Assembly (NCBI GenBank): GCA_002307235.1
Contig: DBTV01000016.1
Location: forward strand, 1 to 39,177
Reading direction: 5' to 3'
DNA from: Acidobacteriaceae bacterium UBA1307
GTDB taxonomy: Bacteria > Acidobacteriota > Terriglobia > Terriglobales > Acidobacteriaceae
Length of the DNA stretch: 39,177 nucleotides
In this document: piece by piece, positions 31,001 to 38,231 of the stretch
Layout: each line of letters opens with the position of its first letter
Numbering within the stretch: position 1 is the stretch's first letter
Notes under the pieces: model-generated
Seen by the model: the letters and a program-made list of their open reading frames with translations, nothing else
Database searches by the model: none
Told to the model about the DNA's origin: nothing
Translations under genes and position numbers: made by a program

Positions 31001-31845
31001 GTACACGCGATGACACGATCTCGACGCGGGATTTTGAGCGCCTGCGTCGATTGATCTACGACGAAGCAGGCATTCACCTTGGCGTGGAAAAGCGTACCAT
31101 GCTTGAAGTACGCCTCAAGCGTCGATTGCGCAATTTGCAAATGAGATCGTATGCGCAGTATTGCGATTACCTGTTCGATGAAAGCGGATTTGCCTATGAG
31201 ATAGTGCATCTCATCGATGTGGTGACGACCAACAAGACGGATTTTTTTCGCGAAGAAAGTCATTTCCGTTTTTTGAGCGAGAGCGCGCTTGCCGAGTTAG
31301 AGATGCGTCTTGATGGCCGACCGTTGCGCGTCTGGAGTGCGGGGTGTTCGACGGGAGAGGAGCCATATACGCTCGCGATGGTGCTGAGCGAGTATGCGGA
31401 AAGGCAATCGGAATTCAAATTTCATATCCTGGCGACCGACATTGCAACGACGGTGCTTGAAAAGGCGCGCGCGGCAATTTATACGGAAGAAACTATCACG
31501 CCAGTGCCTCTGCATCTGCGCCGCAAGTATTTTCTTCGCAGTCGCGACCAGGCGTCGCATCGTGTGCGTATGGCTCCCGAGATGCGCGAGCTCGTCGATT
31601 TTCGCAGAGTAAACCTGATCGATTTCGAGTTAGGGATTGAAGGTAAGTTTGATGTGGTTTTTTGCAGGAATGTTTTGATTTACTTTGACCGTCCCACGCA
31701 GAAGAAGATATTGGACAAGTTATGCAGTTACCTGATGCCACGGGGATTCTTGTTTGTAGGTCATTCCGAGGCGTTGCATGATATGAACCTTCCTCTTGAG
31801 CCGGTTGCTCCTGCGCTTTACAGGAGGATGGATGGAGGATTTTGA
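30997..31845 (+). CDS. cheR: chemoreceptor methyltransferase CheR, operon 2
   Basis: This 282-residue SAM-dependent methyltransferase has the CheR N-terminal domain (RLRRLIYDEAGIHL, DVVTTNKTDFFRE), the SAM loop VWSAGCSTGEEPYTLAM and the later FCRNVLIYFDRPTQ and FVGHSEAL. Its ATG start overlaps the cheW stop (ATGA arrangement) and its end overlaps cheD by 14 bases, so translation of this operon is tightly coupled, more so than in operon 1. Confidence 0.95.
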   Translation: MSTRDDTISTRDFERLRRLIYDEAGIHLGVEKRTMLEVRLKRRLRNLQMRSYAQYCDYLFDESGFAYEIVHLIDVVTTNKTDFFREESHFRFLSESALAELEMRLDGRPLRVWSAGCSTGEEPYTLAMVLSEYAERQSEFKFHILATDIATTVLEKARAAIYTEETITPVPLHLRRKYFLRSRDQASHRVRMAPEMRELVDFRRVNLIDFELGIEGKFDVVFCRNVLIYFDRPTQKKILDKLCSYLMPRGFLFVGHSEALHDMNLPLEPVAPALYRRMDGGF

Positions 31846-32323
31846 GTCTGGACTGCAGGAGATATTTGTGCACCCGGGCGAGGTGCGTGTTGCGAACACC
31901 CCGGCAATCTTGCGCACGGTTCTTGGCTCCTGTGTCGGTATTGTGTTCTGGATACCACGGCTGATGTTTGGTGCGTTGTGTCATCCCATGCTTCCCACGA
32001 TTTCTTCGTATCGGCAGCGAGAACGCGCGCCGAGTAGTACCCGCTATGTGGATGCTGCGATTGAGTGCATGATCGAAAAAATCGATTCCTTGCACGTGGA
32101 TCGCGGTGAGGTGCAAGTGAAGTTGTTTGGCGGCGCGGATGTTCTGCATATCGATTATCGGGCGAATGCTCCGACGGTTGGGCAAATGAACCGTGAAACG
32201 GCTGTGGATATTTTGCGCAAGAAAGGGTTTCGCATTGTGGCCTCAAGCCTGGGTGGTGACTGCGGCGTGCAGATTCTCTTTCATACCGGAACGGGCGAGG
32301 TACGGCTTCGTCGCTTGGCATGA
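31832..32323 (+). CDS. cheD: chemoreceptor glutamine deamidase CheD, operon 2
   Basis: This 163-residue CheD has catalytic Cys34 (LGSCVG) and His51 (GALCHPMLP) at the same positions as the operon 1 copy, but the rest is much more diverged than CheW. ATG 31832 has AGGAGG four bases upstream and lies within the end of cheR; an in-frame extension upstream is the shifted cheR frame. Its stop overlaps the cheB start as ATGA. Confidence 0.93.
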   Translation: MEDFESGLQEIFVHPGEVRVANTPAILRTVLGSCVGIVFWIPRLMFGALCHPMLPTISSYRQRERAPSSTRYVDAAIECMIEKIDSLHVDRGEVQVKLFGGADVLHIDYRANAPTVGQMNRETAVDILRKKGFRIVASSLGGDCGVQILFHTGTGEVRLRRLA

Positions 32324-33402
32324 TGCCAGCGCCAACGGGGGCTGTGGTGAACGAGAAAAAGATTCGCGTACTGATCGTTGATGATTCGGCCTTGGTACGG
32401 CAGACGCTGCGCGACGTGCTCGAGTCCGATGCGGAGATTGAGGTCATGGCAACGGCCGGCGATCCGTATGTGGCGGCCGAGCGCATTGCCAAAGAGATTC
32501 CCGATGTCATGACGCTGGATATCGAGATGCCGCGCATGGACGGGTTGACGTTTTTGCGCGAGTTGATGCGCCAGCACCCAATTCCGGTAGTGATCTGTTC
32601 GAGTTTGGCAGGCAGGGGAAGCGAGAGCGCGCTCAAGGCTCTTGAGTACGGTGCGGTAGAGATTATTGCCAAGCCGAAGCTGGGAACGAAACAGTTTCTT
32701 GCCGAGGCGCATGTGCAGATCTGCGATGCGGTGAAGGCTGCGGCACGAATGCGTGCGCGCAAGAACCACAGCAGCACTTGGCTGGTTGAGCCAAAGCTGA
32801 CGGCGGATGCGGTTCTGGCGCCGTCTACGCAAGCGATGGTGGAGACGACGGAAAAAGTCATCGTGATCGGAGCCTCGACGGGCGGTACCGAGGCGCTGAA
32901 GAAACTGCTGGAGGCGCTACCGGCCGATACTCCGGGCATTGTGATTGTGCAGCACATGCCGGAACTGTTTACGCGGGCCTTTGCCAGGCGGTTGGATGAT
33001 TGCTGCCAGATTACGGTGAAGGAGGCCGAGAACGGTGACATGGTTCTGCGCGGTCAGGCGCTGATTGCTCCGGGCAATCGGCATCTGCTGTTGAAACGCA
33101 GCGGCGCGCGCTATTTTGTCGAGGTTAAAGATGGACCGCTAGTCTGTCGCCACAGGCCGTCGGTGGACGTGCTGTTTCGCTCGGCGGCGCGCTATGCGGG
33201 GCGCAATGCCGTGGGCGTGATTCTCACCGGCATGGGCGATGATGGTGCGCGGGGCATGCTGGAGATGAAGCAAGCTGGTGCACGCAACATCGCGCAGGAC
33301 GAGAAGAGCTGTGTCGTCTTCGGCATGCCCAAGGAGGCAATCAAACTTGGAGGCGCAGAGAAGGTGCTGCCGCTGGAGGAGATTGCCTCAGCGATTTTGT
33401 AA
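32320..33402 (+). CDS. cheB: chemoreceptor methylesterase/response regulator CheB, operon 2
   Basis: This CheB of about 360 residues has a receiver domain with phospho-acceptor Asp67 (TLDIEMP) and a methylesterase domain with Ser186 (GASTGG), the VQHMP histidine and the GMGDDGARG aspartate. ATG 32320 overlaps the cheD stop; GTG 32344 or 32347, after a run of G, would give the same N-terminus as the operon 1 copy. It ends operon 2, and its last 15 bases overlap the 3' end of the convergent MFS gene, with no intrinsic terminator between them. Confidence 0.95.
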   Translation: MMPAPTGAVVNEKKIRVLIVDDSALVRQTLRDVLESDAEIEVMATAGDPYVAAERIAKEIPDVMTLDIEMPRMDGLTFLRELMRQHPIPVVICSSLAGRGSESALKALEYGAVEIIAKPKLGTKQFLAEAHVQICDAVKAAARMRARKNHSSTWLVEPKLTADAVLAPSTQAMVETTEKVIVIGASTGGTEALKKLLEALPADTPGIVIVQHMPELFTRAFARRLDDCCQITVKEAENGDMVLRGQALIAPGNRHLLLKRSGARYFVEVKDGPLVCRHRPSVDVLFRSAARYAGRNAVGVILTGMGDDGARGMLEMKQAGARNIAQDEKSCVVFGMPKEAIKLGGAEKVLPLEEIASAIL

Positions 33403-34752
33403 CTTCGCAGTCTTGTCTGTGGGTATGATTCCCAGTCTTTGATAGATGGGCCGGACCTGCCGGTGTACCTCGTGCAACTGGGTGAAGAACCAGAGCGCGC
33501 CCACGATCACGGCCGCGCCATTCAGAATGACGGTGAGCGGCGTTCCGAGGCGGTGAGCCATGCTGCCCGCCAACAGACTGCCAAAGGGAGCCATGCCGAT
33601 GAAGGCCATGGTGTAGTAACTCATGAGGCGGCTGCGCATTTCCTCTGGAACCAGCGTCTGCATAACGGTGTTGCTGGCGGCCAGTCCTTGCATCATGCCG
33701 AGACCGGCAATCATCACGGTGAGCATGGAGAGCCAGAGCCAGCGCGAGAGTCCGAAGCCGATCAGTCCCAGGCCGAAGACAATCGCGGCGATGGGAAGAA
33801 TGGTGACGAGTCCGCGCACGGACTTGCGCACAGCCAGAGAGATGGCGGAGGTAAGCGTGCCGATGCCCATGGCGCCCATCAAAATGCCGAGCGTGTGCGG
33901 GCCGCCATGCAACACCTGCGCAGCGAAGACCGGCATGAGCACGACAAAGGGCATGCCCATCAGGCTGCACACGGTAAAGAGCACGAAGATGGTGCGGATG
34001 GGAACGAAGCCGGTGACGTAGTTCCAGCCTTCGCGCAATTCGATGAGCGCCGAGGTTTTCTTCTGCGCATGCACGGAGTCGTCAATGCGCATGGCCAGCA
34101 GCGATGCCAGCACGGCGATGTAGCTGATGCCATCGATGAGGAAGCACCAACCTTCGCTGGTGATCGCGATCAGAAGACCGGCGACGGTCGGGCCGATCAG
34201 CCGCGCCATGTTCACCATCGATGAGTTGAGCGCGATGGCGTTGCTGAGGTCATCGCGATTATTCACCATCTTGATCATGAAGGACTGTCGCGCGGGCATA
34301 TCGACAGCATTGGCGATGCCGCCAACAACGCTGAGAAGGATGACCAGGGGCATGGTGATGTGGCCGCTGAGGGTGAGTGCTGCCAGCAGCAGGGATTGCG
34401 CCATGAAGATGGCTTGCGTGCAGAGCAGAACAGTGCGACGATCCAGCCGTTCGATCCAGACACCGGCAAAGGGCGCGAGGAAAAAGACCGGAATCTGACC
34501 GCAGAAGCCGACCGTGCCCAGCAGAAGGGCCGAGCCGGTGAGCCGGTAGACAAGCCATGCGGTGGCAACATTCGTCATCCAGGAGCCGATCAGAGAGATG
34601 CTCTGGCCGGTGAAGAACAGACGGAAATTGCGATGCCGCAGCGCGCGCCACGCGTGAGAGAATCCTTCCGCAGATGAAGCAGAGGGATGGGACGAGGAGT
34701 TTTCCTCGCTCATCGAGAGCGGAGAGGGTGGATCGATTCTGCTGTCGCGCAC
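33388..34752 (-). CDS. MFS transporter, probable exporter
   Basis: This protein of about 454 residues is a 12-helix major facilitator. WRALRHRNFRLFFTGQSISLIGSWMTNVATAWLVYRLT is the typical first part of the MFS_3/EntS-like group, RLDRRTVLL is the cytoplasmic loop motif between helices 2 and 3, and NRDDLSNAIALNSSMVNMARLIGPTVAG lies in the helix 5 area. Members of this group export siderophores or small drugs, but the substrate cannot be read here. GTG 34752 is the longest start, with AAAAGG upstream; an ATG at 34713 gives a shorter, equally plausible N-terminus. The gene diverges from recQ around a palindrome and overlaps the end of cheB. Confidence 0.9.
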   Translation of the reverse strand: MRDSRIDPPSPLSMSEENSSSHPSASSAEGFSHAWRALRHRNFRLFFTGQSISLIGSWMTNVATAWLVYRLTGSALLLGTVGFCGQIPVFFLAPFAGVWIERLDRRTVLLCTQAIFMAQSLLLAALTLSGHITMPLVILLSVVGGIANAVDMPARQSFMIKMVNNRDDLSNAIALNSSMVNMARLIGPTVAGLLIAITSEGWCFLIDGISYIAVLASLLAMRIDDSVHAQKKTSALIELREGWNYVTGFVPIRTIFVLFTVCSLMGMPFVVLMPVFAAQVLHGGPHTLGILMGAMGIGTLTSAISLAVRKSVRGLVTILPIAAIVFGLGLIGFGLSRWLWLSMLTVMIAGLGMMQGLAASNTVMQTLVPEEMRSRLMSYYTMAFIGMAPFGSLLAGSMAHRLGTPLTVILNGAAVIVGALWFFTQLHEVHRQVRPIYQRLGIIPTDKTAKLQNR

Positions 34753-34796
34753 GCGCGTGGCCTTTTCCGGAATATGATTTTTGCCCAGCGACGGGT

Positions 34797-34817
34797 ATCT
34801 CCATTCTAAATGGAGAT
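34797..34817. promoter_or_regulatory. perfect palindrome in the MFS-recQ divergent promoter region
   Basis: ATCTCCATT (34797-34805) and AATGGAGAT (34809-34817) are exact reverse complements with a 3-base centre. It lies 45 bases upstream of the longest MFS start and 105 bases before recQ. The size and symmetry suit a TetR-, MarR- or GntR-type dimer, though no regulator gene is next to it. Confidence 0.5.
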
Positions 34818-34922
34818 GTGCTTCCGCATTGAATCCATAGGGTGAAGCGCTGTGTCGTGACGGGATTTGAACAGCCTGTTCGTGCCGAAACGGGAGCGTT
34901 CCTTTAAAGTGGAAGAGGACGC

Positions 34923-37022
34923 ATGGCGCTCCGCATCCTGACTGTTGAGACGTTCGCTCGATTGAAGACTCCCCACAATTCGGATACGTTGCAGGAGTTG
35001 CTGCGAACGGTCTTTGGTTTTGAGCATTTTCGCTCCGGGCAGGAAGAGGTGTGCCGCGCGGCGACGGCCGGGCGCGACCTGCTGTTGGTGATGCCGACGG
35101 GCGCGGGCAAGAGCCTCTGCTATCAACTGCCGGCCCTGGCGCGCGGTGGCACGGCGCTGGTGATTTCTCCGCTGATTGCCTTGATGGATGACCAGTCGGC
35201 GAAGCTGGCGGCGCTGGGACTGAAGGTGGCGCGCATTCACTCGGGGCTTGATCGCTCGGTGGCGCGGCAGGCGTGCATTGATTATCTGCGCGGCGATCTG
35301 CAATTCCTTTTTATTGCGCCGGAGCGGTTGCGTGTGCCGGGATTCCCGGAGATGCTTGCAAAAAAACAACTGGCGCTGGTTGCCATTGATGAGGCGCACT
35401 GCATCTCGCAATGGGGCCACGACTTCAGGCCGGATTATCGGATGCTGGGGCAGTATCTGCCTGCGCTGCGCGGCGATGAGCAGAACCCTGCGCCCGTGCT
35501 GGCGATGACGGCAACGGCGACGCCCGCGGTGCAGCGCGATATTTTGTCGCAGCTCGCGATGACGAATCCGGCAAAGTTCATTCACGGATTCCGGCGGACC
35601 AACCTCGGCATTGAGATCGTCGAACTGCCCGTGCCAGAGCGCGCAGGAACCATCTGCAAACTGCTGGCCGATCCCGAGCGGCGTCCGGCGATTGTCTATG
35701 CGACCTCGCGCAAGCAGGCCGAGAAACTCGCCGAGGAACTGGCGCTGAAGTTGTCGGCGGCGGCCTATCATGCGGGCATGGACCCGGAATCGCGTGAGCG
35801 CGTGCAGACGGCCTTCCTTGGCGGGGAACTCGACGTGGTGGTGGCGACGATTGCCTTCGGCATGGGCATCGACAAGGCCAACATCCGCACGGTGATTCAC
35901 GCCGGTCTTCCGGCAACGCTCGAGGGCTACTATCAGGAGATTGGCCGCGCGGGCCGCGATGGAGCGCCGAGCCGCACCTATCTGATGCACAGTTATGCCG
36001 ACCAAAAGACGCATGACTTCTTCATGAATCGCGATTACCCGCCGGTGGCGCATCTGAGCGAGATCTTTTCCCTGTTGCGGGAGGAGCCGCAATCGATGGA
36101 TGAACTGTGCGAACAATCGCATCTTGACTCCGAAGAGTTCGACAAGGCGCTGGAAAAGCTGGAGATTCACGGTGGCGCGCTGGTCGAGTTTGGTGGTTCG
36201 GTGACACGGGGTGCCATCGGATGGAAGAAGACCTATACAGTGCAGGCGCAGTACCGGGCCGAGCAGTTTGAAAAAGTGCTGCGCTTCACCACGGCAAGCG
36301 AATGCAGAATGGCGCTGCTGGTGAAGCATTTTGGCGATGTGGCGGATGCCGATCGGATCTGCGGTCAGTGCGATGTTTGCGATCCGGCAGGTGCGGTGCT
36401 GCGGCAGTTTCGGCACGCGACGCAGAGCGAAGAATCCATGATGGAGCAGATCGTCGAGGAGCTGCGCTTTGTCGAGTACAAAGCAACGGGCGTTCTGCAA
36501 CGCAGCGTGGACCCGATGAGCACGCTGAGCCGCGCAGGCTTCGATGTGCTGCTCGATGCGCTGCAACGCGCCGGGTTGATTGCGATTGAAGAGGCTGAGT
36601 ACGAGAAGGACGGCGAGACGCGGCGCTATCGCAAGGCGAGTTTGACCGAGGCAGGGCTCGATGCACGCCAGACCAAACGCTTTGCCTTTTTGATGAGCGA
36701 TGGCATCGTCGAGGAGTTTTGTTCGGGCACGCGCAAGCTGACAAAGAAGTCCGCGGCACACGGAAAAAAGCCCGGTAAAAAAGAGGAAGAGATAGCCCTT
36801 TCGAGCGAAGATGAGGCGTTGGCCGCGCGGCTGAAGCAGTGGCGATCCGCGGAGGCGAAAAAGCTGGGCGTGCCTGCCTACATCGTGCTCACAGACCGTT
36901 CCCTGCGTGCGTTGGCGGCGGAGCGGCCCAAGAATCCGAAGCAGATGCTTGAGGTGAGTGGCATCGGACCAGCCAAGGTGGAGCGGTTCGGCGCGGCGCT
37001 TCTGGCTCTGTGTACGGCGTAA
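34923..37022 (+). CDS. recQ: RecQ-family ATP-dependent DNA helicase
   Basis: This 699-residue 3'-5' helicase has Q-motif region FEHFRSGQEEV, Walker A MPTGAGKSLCYQLPA, DEAH box VAIDEAHCISQWGHDFRPDY, MTATAT, and motifs V-VI (VVVATIAFGMGIDKANIR and YYQEIGRAGRDG). The RQC zinc site is visible as CRMALL followed by CGQCDVC, then a winged-helix region. After a lysine-rich linker (about 610-625) comes a C-terminal HRDC domain (EAKKLGVPAYIVLTDRSLRALA to VSGIGPAKVERFG). This is the full RecQ layout. ATG 34923 follows GAGG. A strong terminator lies 60 bases after the stop. Confidence 0.93.
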   Translation: MALRILTVETFARLKTPHNSDTLQELLRTVFGFEHFRSGQEEVCRAATAGRDLLLVMPTGAGKSLCYQLPALARGGTALVISPLIALMDDQSAKLAALGLKVARIHSGLDRSVARQACIDYLRGDLQFLFIAPERLRVPGFPEMLAKKQLALVAIDEAHCISQWGHDFRPDYRMLGQYLPALRGDEQNPAPVLAMTATATPAVQRDILSQLAMTNPAKFIHGFRRTNLGIEIVELPVPERAGTICKLLADPERRPAIVYATSRKQAEKLAEELALKLSAAAYHAGMDPESRERVQTAFLGGELDVVVATIAFGMGIDKANIRTVIHAGLPATLEGYYQEIGRAGRDGAPSRTYLMHSYADQKTHDFFMNRDYPPVAHLSEIFSLLREEPQSMDELCEQSHLDSEEFDKALEKLEIHGGALVEFGGSVTRGAIGWKKTYTVQAQYRAEQFEKVLRFTTASECRMALLVKHFGDVADADRICGQCDVCDPAGAVLRQFRHATQSEESMMEQIVEELRFVEYKATGVLQRSVDPMSTLSRAGFDVLLDALQRAGLIAIEEAEYEKDGETRRYRKASLTEAGLDARQTKRFAFLMSDGIVEEFCSGTRKLTKKSAAHGKKPGKKEEEIALSSEDEALAARLKQWRSAEAKKLGVPAYIVLTDRSLRALAAERPKNPKQMLEVSGIGPAKVERFGAALLALCTA

Positions 37023-37081
37023 TTTTCTTCTCGCTTTCGATCTGCACAAACTCCGAAATGCGATAGAGTGATGCGCATGCA

Positions 37082-37112
37082 AAAATCCCCCAGAGTTGCT
37101 CTGGGGGATTTT
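37082..37112. terminator. intrinsic terminator between recQ and the cyclophilin gene
   Basis: A perfect 14-base-pair stem (AAAATCCCCCAGAG with CTCTGGGGGATTTT) surrounds a 3-base loop. The A run before and T run after make it usable in both directions, serving recQ from the left and possibly the minus-strand cyclophilin from the right. Confidence 0.9.
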
Positions 37113-37137
37113 CTGTATCCTGCATCGATCAGAAAAC

Positions 37138-37251
37138 TATAGCATTTTCCCAATGACGGTAGAGGAAACTGGATGTCGAGGGTCTTTTTCCTCAAGAAAA
37201 AGCCACCTTGCACGCATCGCAACACTGCACGTGTATTGGGAAAATGCTCTA
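37138..37251. repeat. MITE-like or REP-like element with 14-base inverted ends
   Basis: AGCATTTTCCCAAT (37141-37154) and ATTGGGAAAATGCT (37235-37248) are perfect inverted copies. Between them is a second hairpin (CTTTTT with AAAAAG at about 37183-37201). Read on the minus strand, it begins directly after the TAG stop of the cyclophilin gene. No coding frame lies inside. Confidence 0.5.
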
Positions 37252-37779
37252 CTGCACGCGCTCGATGACGAGCGTTTCGAGAACAACGTCCTTGCGCGGC
37301 TTGTCCATGGCGCCGGTGGCGACCTTGGAGATTTTGTCGGCGATCTCCTGGCCTTCGACAACTTCGCCAAAGATGGTGTGGTTGCCGGTGAGCCACGGCG
37401 TGGCCGCCACGGTGATGAAGAACTGGCAGCCATTGGTGCCGGGGCCGGAGTTGGCCATGGCCAGCTTGCCGGGCTTGTCGAACTTGTAGGGCGAGCCCTT
37501 GGTCTCATCCTCGAAGCGGTAGCCGGGGCCGCCCATGCCAGTGCCGGTCGGGTCGCCGCCCTGGATCATGAAGTCGGGAATCACGCGATGGAAGATGGTG
37601 CCGTCGTAGAGCTTGTCGGTGGACTTGGCGCGGGTGTTCGGGTTGACCCACTCCTTGCTGCCTTCGGCCAGCTCGATGAAGTTCTTGACGGTGATGGGGG
37701 CCTCGGTCTCGAAGAGACGAACGGTGATCTTGCCCTCGGTGGTATTGAAGACGGCGTAGGTGCCTGCTGCAAGTGCCAT
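37249..37779 (-). CDS. cyclophilin-type peptidyl-prolyl isomerase
   Basis: This 176-residue protein is a single cyclophilin domain that speeds proline isomerisation in folding proteins. The catalytic stretch FHRVIPDFMIQGGDPTGTGMGGPGYRFEDE holds the key Arg and the FMIQGGD core. LAMANSGPGTNGCQFFIT and HTIFGEVVEGQEI complete the active-site wall. No signal peptide is present, so it is cytosolic. ATG (complement of 37777-37779) has AGGAG six bases upstream. Confidence 0.95.
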   Translation of the reverse strand: MALAAGTYAVFNTTEGKITVRLFETEAPITVKNFIELAEGSKEWVNPNTRAKSTDKLYDGTIFHRVIPDFMIQGGDPTGTGMGGPGYRFEDETKGSPYKFDKPGKLAMANSGPGTNGCQFFITVAATPWLTGNHTIFGEVVEGQEIADKISKVATGAMDKPRKDVVLETLVIERVQ

Positions 37780-37918
37780 GAAAAACTCCTAAACTTCGTT
37801 CGGCCGGGGATGCCGGCGCACGGCCGAAGGCATCTGCCGGGCCGCCTCCTTATTGTTTCATAGGAGAGTCGGCAGTGAATAGTGAGAGGTCTCTCATGAA
37901 AACAGCGAGCAAGCAATC

Positions 37919-38122
37919 CTATGGATGGAGCAGCGACTGGATCGCGCCCTTGACGCGCTCGGCGAAGGTTTTGCGGAGCTGCTCGATGGCGACGTCCTTG
38001 CGCAGAATCGCGTGGCAGTGCGGGCAGACCACGTCCTCAAGATTTTCCCAGGATTGCGTTGGACCGCTCACCTTGCCGATCTCCTGCTTGCATTGCGGAC
38101 AGAGTAAGGAAAGTTCAGGCAT
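37919..38122 (-). CDS. small zinc-ribbon protein
   Basis: This 67-residue protein has two CxxC pairs, CPQC (about 8-11) and CPHC (about 33-36), spaced as in a zinc ribbon. A helical C-terminal tail follows (AIEQLRKTFAERVKGAIQSLL). It could bind nucleic acid or a protein partner. No clear ribosome site precedes the ATG, so it may be translated weakly. It lies between pnp and the cyclophilin gene on the same strand. I do not recognise the family. Confidence 0.6.
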   Translation of the reverse strand: MPELSLLCPQCKQEIGKVSGPTQSWENLEDVVCPHCHAILRKDVAIEQLRKTFAERVKGAIQSLLHP

Positions 38123-38135
38123 GATTGAGAATCTT

Positions 38136-38171
38136 AACAGGGAACAGGGAACAGGGAACAGGGCAACAGGG
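38136..38171. repeat. short tandem repeat of AACAGGG
   Basis: Four direct copies of AACAGGG (38136-38163) are followed by a CAACAGGG copy and a partial CAACA. It lies between the zinc-ribbon gene and the pnp terminator. Length variation between strains would be expected by slippage. Confidence 0.85.
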
Positions 38172-38178
38172 CAACAAG

Positions 38179-38207
38179 AAGCCCCGCATCCATGGGATGC
38201 GGGGCTT
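38179..38207 (-). terminator. intrinsic terminator of pnp
   Basis: A perfect 13-base-pair stem (AAGCCCCGCATCC with GGATGCGGGGCTT) encloses a 3-base loop, 24 bases beyond the pnp stop on the minus strand. The flanking T runs are short, so termination may rely mainly on the stem. Confidence 0.8.
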
Positions 38208-38231
38208 TCTCGTTAGCTTTGGAGGCAGGGC

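Noticed and set aside
34806..37082. A 758-codon minus-strand frame antisense to recQ
   Set aside because: RecQ motifs on the plus strand are complete, and the antisense product has the Arg/His/Leu-rich look of a shadow frame.
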